64,000 nucleotides of DNA from NCBI GenBank assembly GCA_950106755.1, contig OX467089.1, positions 5,954,501-6,018,500 on the forward strand, read 5' to 3'. The stretch's first letter is position 1. Each line of letters opens with the position of its first letter. This stretch comes from Climacium dendroides. Taxonomy: Eukaryota > Streptophyta > Bryopsida > Hypnales > Climaciaceae. The notes below the pieces were generated by a model. The model did not search any database and was not told the origin of the DNA. It saw nothing but the letters and a program-made list of their open reading frames with translations. This document shows, piece after piece, positions 22,145 to 31,740 of this stretch. Position numbers and translations under genes: made by a program.

Positions 22145-24370
22145 TCATCCTAAAAATCCTACAAAACATTCCTATTGGTCCGCTAGATTTCCGGTAAATT
22201 CCAGATCCTATTTTTCCGGCTTTGACAATCGGACTCCGATATTGCCATTATACTACACTACTGCACACAATTCCTTGGAATCTGGATCCTTGGGAGGAAC
22301 ATAGTCCTTCAGAAGATCCAGCTTTACCTCCTTCCGGCTACTCTCCGGAGAAAACAGATTCGGACCCCTTTGGCCCCATCTTTGGACTTCCACGATATTG
22401 GTGTCCCTATCTACACTCCGGGTCCCGACTACCTAAACTTCCGGACTCCCTTGGGAATCCTTCTGGGTCTTCTTATGATGCAGAGAAGACTGTACCATCC
22501 GACCGGCGTGAGCTTCCAGAGAAGCACCCATCATGTCGATGGTCGGAGTCACCGGAAGTAGGTTTTCGCTTCCCTAAGGTACCACGGCTCCCCAGTCCAC
22601 TCCTTCTGGTCTTTCGGCTAGTAGTGAAAGTTCCGGATTCACTGGTACCACCGGTGATACTTTTGTAACCATAGGTTCCGGGTTGCTACTTTCCGGAACC
22701 ACCAAAGTTTGCGCGGACGGGGGAGACTGAGGTACCGGATCCGACTCAGTGGGAGTCAAATACTCCATCATCTCTCTCATCTCGACCCAGGATGCATCCA
22801 TCCGTTTCGCCTGTTCTAATAAGCACTTGACGATAGGAACCTGGCTTGAGTTAGCGGCTGCATCGAGGTTGGCTTCAAACAACCGGGCTTTGTTGATATA
22901 ATCCACCGGTACGTCCAAAGAGCTCCGGAGCCGAACTATTCTTTGACACAGGGCCGCTATCTGTCGGTGATGGTCCTCTTTTGTGAGCCGAGCCGTATCC
23001 TAGGCTGTGCAGAGAGTGCTCTCCAAATCCACACATTTGGATTCTGAGTCCCGGACTTGGTCCCGCAATGTCCGGTTCTCTACGCGCAACGTCCCCAGCT
23101 CCGTCACCAACTTCTTTCGTTCTTCTATGAGGAGGCCGTTTTGTTGCTCCGCTGTCACCAACGCATCCGTCCTCCGGAAGATGGCATTCCGGACGGTTAG
23201 TGCCATCTTCCGGCACACCCGTTTGAGAGCTCCATCGTAGTTCTCGTAGATCTGGGTGAGGTCATCCGCCCGCCACACCAGGTGCTGAGCCATCTCCTGG
23301 ATGTCTTCTAAGGGCGTCCCTCCTAGTCGCATGGTGGTCCTGTCTCCCTCCTCTACCTCCATCCTCCTAGTCCGGGAGGGTTCGGCCTCAACCTGAGTGG
23401 CAACAGTGTTCGGTTGTACCGGCCCGACCAGTTGCAGGGAAGGTCGGACTTCTTCCGGGGCTGGTCTGGTCTCCGTCTTCTGCTCCTGAACTTCTTCCTA
23501 TGGCTCCGGTGCGGGAGGCTCCTTTGACAGATTCACTGGCGGCGTCCTATTCCGCCTTTGCCTCTTTTTGAGAGGAGAGGGCGGCTACTCGTCTTCCGTC
23601 TCCTCATCGTCTGGTCCGTCTCGAGGCGAGGGTTCTTCTCCCCCGTACTACTGGAGTTGGACTAGGTCTTGATAGGCACTCTCCTCGTTGGCCTTGAGCA
23701 GAGAGTGATGAGCATATAGATGGGACAGATACGCCGGAAGGGGACTCTGACTCTTCTTTCCGGACCGGAGGGAACGCACCAGGTCCCCGACTAACTCATG
23801 GATGATGGCTGCCCAATCCATCATCATTTTTCCCTGGAGGCTCTCCAAGATGGCGGAGGCCACCTTCGCTACTACTCGCCACGGCTTGGTGGGATGGAGG
23901 ATAGGATTAAGAAATGCTATCACATCCCGGTACTCCGGTTTCACCAGGTCGGAAACCTGGTGACCTTCCTTCGGGTTGGCGGGTGCTCGAAATTCGCCCT
24001 CCATTACCTCCTGGTTCTTCTCCATAACCTTGGCTGGCGCCTCCCGGAACTTGTAGACGGCCCTCCATGTGTTCACCGTCCACAGGTCTGGCTTCACCCG
24101 GATGGTGGTATCCAAGATGCCACTTTCCGGATGAAGTATGTCAGAAACCAGACTCTCCTCCCGGATATCCTACAGCACTTCTAGGAGCCCATCACACCCC
24201 ATGTTGGTGAGGTTCTCCCGCAGGCGCATCAGCCGGTCCTCCTCTGTCAGAACCTCCGGAACTACCTTCATCACCGGAATGGTCCTCGGTCGGGGCACCG
24301 GTGGCGGCATCTCGTCCTCCGAGTCCTCAGGCATATCCTTCAACTTCCGCTGGCTTACCCTAGAAGTCAT
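22145..24370 (-). pseudogene. 742-codon frame in the insertion, interrupted only by TAG codons; function unknown
   Basis: From ATG at 24370 (MTSRVSQRKLKDMPEDSEDE) one frame runs to TGA at 22147-22145. It is interrupted by TAG at 24170-72, 23648-50, 23585-87, 23498-500, 23000-02, 22574-76, 22433-35, 22253-55, 22208-10 and 22172-74; no TAA or TGA occurs before the end. Coding character continues across the first six stops. Parts: acidic/Pro-rich N terminus; a globular segment (IRVKPDLWTVNTWRAVYKF ... PWRVVAKVASAILESL ... DWAAIIHELVGDLV); a charged Pro/Glu-rich linker; a heptad-like coiled coil (23,330-23,005, LVTELGTLRVENRTLRDQVR); then a second helical segment. It loosely resembles plant transposon-associated proteins that combine a globular domain with a coiled coil, but I do not recognise the family. 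A TATA-like CAATATAAG lies ~200 bp upstream. Confidence 0.7.
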
Positions 24371-24572
24371 CGTGCTCACAAACAACCCTCACACAATCTC
24401 TCCCTAACTCTCTACTCACAAACTTTCACTCCGGTAACCCCTGCACGATCGCAACTCACGCAGTCCCTCAACTCACGCAATCCCTCAATCTACCAGAATT
24501 AGGAAGACGGAATACACCGGCGGGAGAACAAACAAAGAGATACGCGTGCCCACTGCCGGCTACAGTCCCCTT

Positions 24573-24582
24573 CTTATATTGG
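24573..24582 (-). promoter_or_regulatory. TATA-like element upstream of the insertion's frame
   Basis: Minus-strand CAATATAAGAAGG lies about 200 bp 5' of the ATG at 24370 and about 295 bp inside the right end of the element, a position compatible with a retroelement U3 promoter. Sequence resemblance only. Confidence 0.35.
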
Positions 24583-24855
24583 CCCGATGTACGGGACAGG
24601 TTTTGGCGGCAAAACCCTATCCCTAGTACGGATCCGGTTTCCGGTTTTTAGGGCCGGCGCTGTCATCCGATTTTCAGAACTTTCTAGGGTTTTGGAATTA
24701 GGTTTTTAGCCCTAAATCCCTAATGAAATTTTACCGGATCCGGAAATCCGGTTTTCCTAAATTGTCCTAACTTCCTAGGAGAACTCAAAAACTTTCCTTT
24801 TGAAGGAGACAATTTTTGAATTTTTCCGTCATATGCTAGTATTATGGGTCTAGCA

Positions 24856-24875
24856 TGTGGGATCACATTCCCACA
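24856..24875. repeat. Terminal hairpin of the insertion
   Basis: TGTGGGA at 24856-24862 and TCCCACA at 24869-24875 are perfect inverted arms around a 6-nt loop, ending exactly at the inferred element boundary. Confidence 0.7.
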
Positions 24876-24880
24876 TATTA
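24876..24880. repeat. Right target-site duplication TATTA
   Basis: Partner of 21,174-21,178; followed by gaaaataaaaattgtgctta, which continues the copy A/copy B alignment. Confidence 0.88.
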
Positions 24881-27019
24881 GAAAATAAAAATTGTGCTTA
24901 TTGCTTGCAAACCATTTTGTTCCAAACAAATGCTTTGTTCTAGATTTATTTTAGATTGTTTTTTTGTCATTTTTTTTGGCACTTCCGAAGTTAATGATAT
25001 TAGTGGTGTATATGAAGTTTCACATCCTCAATTGCAGGCCTTTATGTCCTACAAAATTACATGTGGTTTTTCAGGTTGTGCTTATTGAAGAGTGTCTTAC
25101 TAAAAATGATGCTGAAATTTCAAACACCCGATTTAAGCCGGAACAAAATGATGAAGGTATAATTGTTTATACACGCCGACATTTTCAAAAAAGGTATATT
25201 TTTTTCTGCTCTATTAGTTCCTCTCATTTGTCTTTAGTGGTAATAGTTGTGAATCTATTGATTATTTGTACATTTATTTGAATCAGTAGATATTTAGATC
25301 AATAGTTGCTTGCTTGTTCTTTAGTAGAAATATTTACTAAACTTCAAAACCTTTTTTTTTTCAAGATGATGATTCCAATCATATTTTTATGTTTTCTTAT
25401 TTCTTCAAAATATGTGATTAATTCATTTTCATTAGTATGATTTTCTTTATAGAAATGAAAGGAAGGAGGAGAGGAAAGCTTATACCCGGGCAGACTATAG
25501 AAGAGCATCAAGGACAACACGGAAGATGAAAAAATTTGAAGACGTGAAATCCAAAGTGATAGGTATTCTTTTGTTGTTTTCTATTGTTTCTTAATTTTCT
25601 TGAACAAAATATGCAATAGAGTTTCTTTGTTTCTTTTTGCTAGTAGAAATATTACAAACATTTAAGGAAAATGAGTAATATAGTGTTTTTAAAATGGCAA
25701 ATTTGGACAACCATTTTGAGGGAGTTCGGTTTTAAATGAGAGGCATTTTAGCCTTGATTAATATGTTATACTATTTTTTTTTTGTGAAGGTATTTTTTAA
25801 TGTATGTCTTAATATTACTTTATTCTGAACTATGATTCTTATTATTTAAATGTTTTCTATTGAATGTTATAAATAATTGAAAGGTTCTATGGACTATTAT
25901 TTTATTTTGTCTTATATTTTTTGGAGAATATTATGAAATATATATATTTTTTTAAATTATAAAATTGTAATTTTATACTTAAGTGTTTGAATGCAGATGC
26001 ATATGTTCTTCCAATGTATCAATGCTTGGAAGATTTGAAAGGGAGGTATCTGACTTTTGTTCTTGATGGTTATCGTCATATTCAATATCATGCAATGGTG
26101 GTACCTAATGACCATTGTATGATTCGAAGAAATGTTATTGTGGTCATACAAGACAAAACTACTTTTGAAATAGTACTTGTTGTGAAATTCATACCTTTTG
26201 ATAAGATGACCATGGAGGAGACTAAAGAATATTCAAAAGTAGCATCAATTCTTATGAAAGCAAGGAAGGGTGCAAGCCATGTAACATGCAATGGTCCACT
26301 CAAAACTGGGAATATGTATGCTGTTGGCTAGAGAAAAAGTACGTTTTATTTTTTGAACATGATTTTAATAATTACTTTTTTTAATATATTCAATTGTTTT
26401 AAAAACATATATATTTGAATGTTAATTTTAATCTTTATAATATTATAATGTGGATTGCAGGTCGTGATTCAGGTTTTTCTCATTATTTTTCTGATGGATC
26501 AATTCAAGATAAAACTTGTAGTCTTTACAAATGGAAAAAGGAACAAGTTTTGATAGGGGAGGTCTCTATGATTTATGGGAAACATTTTTGTAATTTGGCA
26601 CCATCATTGTTTGAAAATGCAAAAAAATAACTTAAAAATGTTGATGTACCAAATGTAGCGCAACTTGAATTTGATAATGAATATATTAAAAATGATGCTT
26701 TTTTTAGTAATTTAACTTTTACAGTGGGGGATTTTAGCAATTCTTTTCATAAAAATAATGATTTTAATTCATATTCTTTTGGCATGTGGTTATCTACTTC
26801 TTTTGAAACTGCCGATTTAATAACTAAAGAAAATTAGAAAAAGGATTTCAATGTACTAGAGGTCAATTTCTTTTGGGTAGTTATAAAGTTTCTGTTGATT
26901 TTAATTCATGTGATGAGATTGTTGAAATGATATGGAGAAGTAACAAAGATTTTCACTCCACTATTTCATCTACAAGAAGTTCTAATTATACAAGATTAGG
27001 ATCATCTGTTGATCAAAGG

Positions 27020-27460
27020 CCATTTTTAACTTTTTTTTTTAAATTGCAACTAAAAAATTTAACATATAGACATATAAAGAGAGTTACGACAAAGAAGGAA
27101 GCAGTTGCATAATGAACGAGCGAAGTGGCGAAGGATGGGGTTGGAGTGGAAAAAAAAGTCCTCTACGGAGATGCAATTACCATCTCTGAAATTGGCTGCA
27201 TGTTATTTTGTTATTTTATTATTTTATTATTTTGGATTTGGCTATGTGCTATTTTGTTATTATCACCGATTTTATTTGAATTCAATTCTCTAATATGACA
27301 ATAAAAAATTTATTTTTAATGCACGTACTTCAATTAGTACTTATCATGAATGCAATTCTCAATTTTGTACCATGAATGCAACTCCTCTTATGAATGACCA
27401 TTGTCTTACTTTTATATACTTTATTACCTTAATATGACTAATGCGTCATTTAATTTAAAT
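27020..27460 (+). repeat. Diverged repeat R4, right flank of the oxygenase-like cluster
   Basis: Starts just after the last oxygenase exon (ggccatttttaac...aaattgcaact) and follows the same order as R1/R2/R3: 'aaggaagcagttgcataatgaacgagcgaagtgg', 'tgttattttgttattttatta', 'ctctaatatgacaata', 'atgaatgcaact', 'gaccattgtcttac', 'ttaccttaatatgactaatg'. Same orientation as R3, so the two flank 17.6-27.0 kb as direct repeats. Confidence 0.72.
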
Positions 27461-27557
27461 TATTTCATTTAAATTAAATAATTCAATTTTTTTTAATTTG
27501 ATGAATGAAAAAAAATCGATCTAATTTTTTTTGAGCTCATTGTAATAGTTTGTCACA

Positions 27558-27704
27558 ATGAATTCAAAAGAATCAGTCAATCAAGAGAGTCAATACTTTC
27601 TTGATTGTGTGTTGAAGAAAGATAATGACCTATTCGGAAATTATCCTATTGATATAATAAGTTCGTTTCAAGGGAGACGGTCAAGTAAGATTTTTCTATG
27701 TTAA
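27558..27704 (+). CDS. Small ORF, 48 codons, unrecognised
   Basis: ATG to TAA, beginning MNSKESVNQESQYFLDC and rich in polar residues, with a less skewed composition than surrounding AT-rich DNA. No motif, splice context or partner identifies it. It may be an exon relic belonging with the coding-like segment at 28,584. Confidence 0.2.
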   Translation: MNSKESVNQESQYFLDCVLKKDNDLFGNYPIDIISSFQGRRSSKIFLC

Positions 27705-28583
27705 TAGATTCAATAACCTGATTTGAAATTTTGTAGCCAAAAACATCACTACAATGACACTACAAACTTCCAACTAGGCACAAATTCACTCAAACATATC
27801 CTCCATTCAAACCAAATAAGATTCTACATATTCCAATTTGAATCACATCATACTCCACACAACAATAACCCATTTAGTTAAATTTATCTCATATTAATCA
27901 ATTTGGTGAATACATCACCATTACATTTGAATTTTTACTCAACAGCCTAATATTTTGTCACAACTTCCAACTCCTACTAGGATTTCACAAATTTCTTTCC
28001 TTCACACACCAACTGGATAAGACTAACAAATTGAACCCCCATTCAAACTGCAAATTTCAAGTTGAATAAAGGCACTCACCAACCCAATTAGTACAACATA
28101 CCCAATTTGATAACACCTGACCCTAATCCCACTAGGCATTGACATACAACTTAATCAGTTGTTGACCACTCCAATTGGACATAACAACAAAACAAAATGA
28201 CCAAATTGGACTCCTCAAATTATAAAACATTTGTCAAAATGTAATAAAAGATATCAAAAATCATCATTAAAAATAACAAAATCAAGTCCTAATCGATTAA
28301 TTGCATTGTCCTATTTCACCATTTGATGTTGTTACTACTTGACATAATCACATGGACAAAATCTTATTTACTTAGGAATTAAAAAAAATATGTAGTTCAA
28401 GAACTATTCTTGTGAGAGCACTAGATTTAATCTTTAACGTTCAATTATATATTTTTTTAGCATATTTTTATGTATTAATTTTTAAAATAAATAAATATAT
28501 ATTAAATAATTAATAATATTAAAAATTAATAATGATTTTTAAACTAAATGCATAGACATGTGATAATTAGCGGTTTGCATTAA
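27705..28583. other. AT-rich spacer
   Basis: Nothing supportable as a gene. The plus strand at 27,730-28,330 is A/C-rich with frequent short ORF breaks; 28,430-28,560 is very AT-rich. Confidence 0.5.
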
Positions 28584-28781
28584 TTTGAAAGTAATGTTGA
28601 AGAAAGAATTGAAGAAAGTATTAACTTTTTACTTAAACATTTTAAAAGTCATAAGGTAGCGTGGAGTTCATTAGAATTGTTGAAAGAGGAGCTAAATAAA
28701 TCTTATGTAGATATTAATAAGTTACATTCAAAAATTGATGAGCTAATGGAAGACTCTTATAATCTTATTTTAAATTTGTAG
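28584..28781 (+). pseudogene. Coding-like relic, copy 1 (FESNVEERIEE... segment)
   Basis: An open stretch of 65 codons plus TAG: FESNVEERIEESINFLLKHF, then SHKVAWSSLELLKEELNKSY, then DINKLHSKIDELMEDSYNL. Helical, Glu/Lys/Leu-rich, coiled-coil-like. It has no ATG start, so it is probably an exon or fragment. A diverged copy at 30,900-31,140 preserves the reading partly, which supports a coding origin. Function unknown. Confidence 0.4.
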
Positions 28782-28879
28782 AATCAATCAAATAACATTA
28801 ATCCCTAATTGTCAAATAGATATATGGTTTATTTCTCATTTCAAAAATTAAAAATATCTAAATGAAGGTTAAATATATA

Positions 28880-30330
28880 TGAGTTTAAAAATGAATTGCC
28901 TAAATAATTGTAAAGATATTAATAAAATTTGGCCTATAAAGTATCATATTTAAGTCTGTGTAATAAAGAGTATGCCAAGAACAATGAAGCAAGTCCAAGT
29001 GTGAGAGATTTTCGCCACATGTGGCAAAAATCCCCCCTAGAGTTGACCGGCGGGGAGTGTATGGGACCTCTAATCTAGATTGCCTTTCAAGCAATGGGAC
29101 CTCACTCTCAATACTCAAAATTGGCCTAAAAAGCCCTAAATGGAGTGGGGGCAGCACACCCAAAATGACCCAATCAAATGTCTTAATCCTCCAAATCCCC
29201 CAATCATGGACTAGAAAAGATTAAGGCAACTTAGATGCAAAAATCTAACTCTAATTGGCAAATTGGGGCCCCAAATGACCTAAATTGGATCCAAAAATAC
29301 AAATTCAGCGCATCCTATACGCTCAAAACCCTAAAATTCTCACATGCATTGATTCTATCATTCTTTTTATACCATGATTTATACACCCTCAAATTCATCC
29401 CTTGTCCTACAATCTATCTTCTATGTCAAAAATCTCATTGAAATTTGCAATCTAAGACACAAAAATGGAGAATTTGGGCCTTAGAAAACAATTACAGCAC
29501 AACTTCCATCACCAAAAATATCCAACTTTGCTCTTACATTGAAACATGAAGCTCATACAACAGAGTGACTCACAAACAAGTTCACACAATCAAATCCACC
29601 ATGCTTAATGATAAGATGCAATGAAAATTGCAATTACACAACCAAAAAATGCAAAACTACCAAAAAACCCTCAAAAATCGTGCCTTCCTCCTTGGGGCAA
29701 CATACCCTCCTCCACAAGAATGGCTGCCATCTCTTCGTCCTTTCTCCAAATTGGGCGAGCTTTATCTTGTTGAAAAGATAACTTCCCAAGCTTCCTCCTA
29801 CCAAAAATTCAAGTCATTTTGTCATGCCGAACTTCTACAATCGCTCGTTGAAGTTGTTAGTCTTCCGTAGTGACGGCAGCTGACCACCTTGCACTAAATC
29901 GGTTGCCCCGACCTCGTCGTTGCTCCAAATTGGGCGAGCCATAGCTTCTCAGAAATCTAACTTCAAGGTGCACCACACTTCCAAAACTCAACTCCATCAA
30001 ATTCTCCATGCTCCCGTAGTCGACCGTTGAAGTTGGTAGTCTAATCTCACTCAAAATTCTCCTCTCCTTCTCAAGCACGTTTTCCATCTGACCTAAAAGA
30101 CCTCATTTTTCTCACCCAATTTCTCACAAAAGAGGCGGACCTACTCGACAAATTGTCCTACATGGTTCCCCTCCTTCATCTCCAACACTTTTTGCTTAAG
30201 AAATCCACAATCACAAAAAGTTGCTCTCCCAAAACATACATGCACACCCAAGTGGAAGACAAAGAGAGAGAGAGAGAGCCCCTAACCCTAATTCGACCTT
30301 TTCCCCAAACTAACTAACCCTCCCAATCAC
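28880..30330. other. Interrupting segment with degenerate ~180-bp tandem units
   Basis: Less AT-rich than its flanks and lying between the two copies of the coding-like relic. Two related units, starting tccaaattgggcgagc at ~29,747 and ~29,927, run through a cgttgaagttg(t/g)tagtct motif. A gagagagagag run occurs near 30,265. No coding motif recognised; it may be a decayed retroelement inserted between duplicated relics. Confidence 0.45.
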
Positions 30331-30899
30331 TTTCATCCAAGTTAATTTACTGAAATTTCATTAAATCATTACTAATTGCCTAAATTAGAGTTTCTACCAC
30401 AATGTTAGTTTCTCATAGTAGTTTTAAGTTTGATAACTTCTTTTGTGCTTTTCATATTTCTTCTTTTTTGTTGGTTTTTGATTTATATTTAGGTCCGTTT
30501 TCAACTTCTAATCCTTGTTTTCAATTCCTTTTTGTATTTTTTTATCTTTTTAAGTATTTTTGGATTGAAATTTTGATCTAGTTTCTTGTCCTATGTACTA
30601 AAAGTCTTCTAACTAAGGATTATAGTTTGATCTAATTTACTAACACCTTTGAACTTCAAATCTTACACATAGTATTTATATTTTCAATGATCTTAAAGGT
30701 GAACCAATATTATGGTTCACACCAAGTCAGTCGAAAACAATTGTAAAATTTGAGGGGCAAATTGATTATTAAAAATTCGATAGTTTCCAAATAAGAAACA
30801 AAGAATAAGTTGTACAATCATCAAAGTTTGATTCCAAGGTTTAAGAGGTGTAACTATACCTCTTTCAAATTCATTCGAAGAAAATAAAAAATTGTGGTA

Positions 30900-31140
30900 A
30901 TTAAAATTTTCCTTTAATTTGGGAGCAATGTTTGAAGAGAGAATTGAAGAAGGTATTAAAATCTTTGCTTAAAATTTTCTTTAAACCTTGTTAAGAAATC
31001 ATAAAGTAGAGTGAAGTTCATTAGAATTGTTAAGAGAAAAGTTGAATTAATCTTATGCAAATATTAGTAAATTACATTCACAAAATGACGAGCTAACAAA
31101 TGGCTTTTATAATCTTAGTCTAAATTTGAAAAATCAATCA
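30900..31140 (+). pseudogene. Coding-like relic, copy 2
   Basis: Aligns with 28,575-28,781: tttgggagcaatgtttgaagagagaattgaagaa..., gttcattagaattgttaagag, aatcttagtctaaatttg. Reading is broken by indels and stops, so it is more decayed than copy 1. Confidence 0.45.
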
Positions 31141-31740
31141 AACGGCATATAATCCTTATATGATTTTCAAAGCATGAGAAATTAATACAATAGTACCAAT
31201 TTCATCATTCCTTTCACAATTAAACTATTTCATTATTTCACACAATTTAATTTGAGTTACAAATCTTTAAATATGCATAGACTTACAATTCATTGCATTA
31301 TACTCATTCATATGCAAATTGTACATGTAACCAAAAGGATTCTATTTTGTGTACCTTGATGTTTTATGAATTGAAGAATAATTTTTTACTTTAAAAAAAA
31401 TTTAATGGTTAATTTACTTATACATTTTTTAATAGCTATACAAAATTTAAAGACAATACACCTAATCATAAATAAATGTGTTCATTAAATGCTTAAAGAT
31501 TATAAAACTTCAAATTCATTGCTAAAATTTAAAAGTAGTAAACCCCTTCATACTAAAATGAACGCCAAATCTTCAACTTTGCTTCAAATGAAGCAAGTCT
31601 TGGCTTTCTGAAAAGTTGACTTGATGATCAATCACCTCCCAAAAATTCATTTTTTTTTGTACTATTTTTCTCTTGGTCTTATTTGTTGAAGTTAAACATC
31701 TTGCTTAAATTTGACAATAGTCCCCCTTTCCCAATTTCGT
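31141..31740. other. AT-rich spacer
   Basis: No gene or repeat recognised. Confidence 0.5.

Larger units (their letters stand above)
21179..24875 (-). mobile_element. 3,697-bp LTR-type insertion (TG...CA, 5-bp TSD), solo LTR or non-autonomous element
   Basis: GC-rich compared with the AT-rich surroundings and bounded by TGT...ACA with TATTA on both sides, the hallmark of LTR-retroelement integration. The left terminal sequence (tgtagcgattagtc) does not recur at the right end, so there is no LTR pair. Either the whole insert is one very long solo LTR read on the minus strand (TGTGGGAATG...ATCGCTACA), or it is an unusual non-autonomous element. No gag, RT or integrase motifs were seen. It contains a long minus-strand reading frame (24,370-22,145) and many CCGGA/TCCGG motifs. 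A 7-bp-arm hairpin (TGTGGGA/TCCCACA, 24,856-24,875) forms the right terminus. Confidence 0.82.
20330..27075 (+). pseudogene. TET/JBP-type 2OG-Fe(II) oxygenase gene copy B, decayed and split by an insertion
   Basis: Exon pieces in order: ~20,335-20,382 (HAYREVV*NIAK); 20,945-21,083 (one TAG); ~24,985-25,072 (EVNDISGVYEVSHPQLQAF); 25,077-25,192 (IEECLTKNDAEISNTRFKPE); 25,453-25,560 (basic, KAYTRADYRRASRTTRKMKK); 25,995-26,331; 26,461-27,050. The last two match the layout of the Tet-like 2OG-Fe(II) oxygenases expanded in basidiomycete fungi: YAVG(W)R, NLTFTVGDFSN, H-x-D region then YSFGMWLST, GQFLLGSYKVSVDFN, EMIWRSNKDFHSTI, TRLGSSV. Damage: TAG at 26,329-26,331 exactly at the conserved Trp, TAA at ~26,627, a frameshift near 26,838, and the metal-binding HxD reads H-K-N (His 26,748-26,750; Asn 26,754-26,756). 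Distal His is at 26,954-26,956 and the Arg candidate at 26,993-26,995. A 3,697-bp LTR-type insertion sits in an intron. The active family oxidises methylated bases in DNA; this copy cannot. Confidence 0.7.

Noticed and set aside
22222..22668. 148-codon plus-strand ORF in the insertion
   Set aside because: Shadow of the minus-strand frame 24,370-22,145; Pro-rich reading of the complementary codons.
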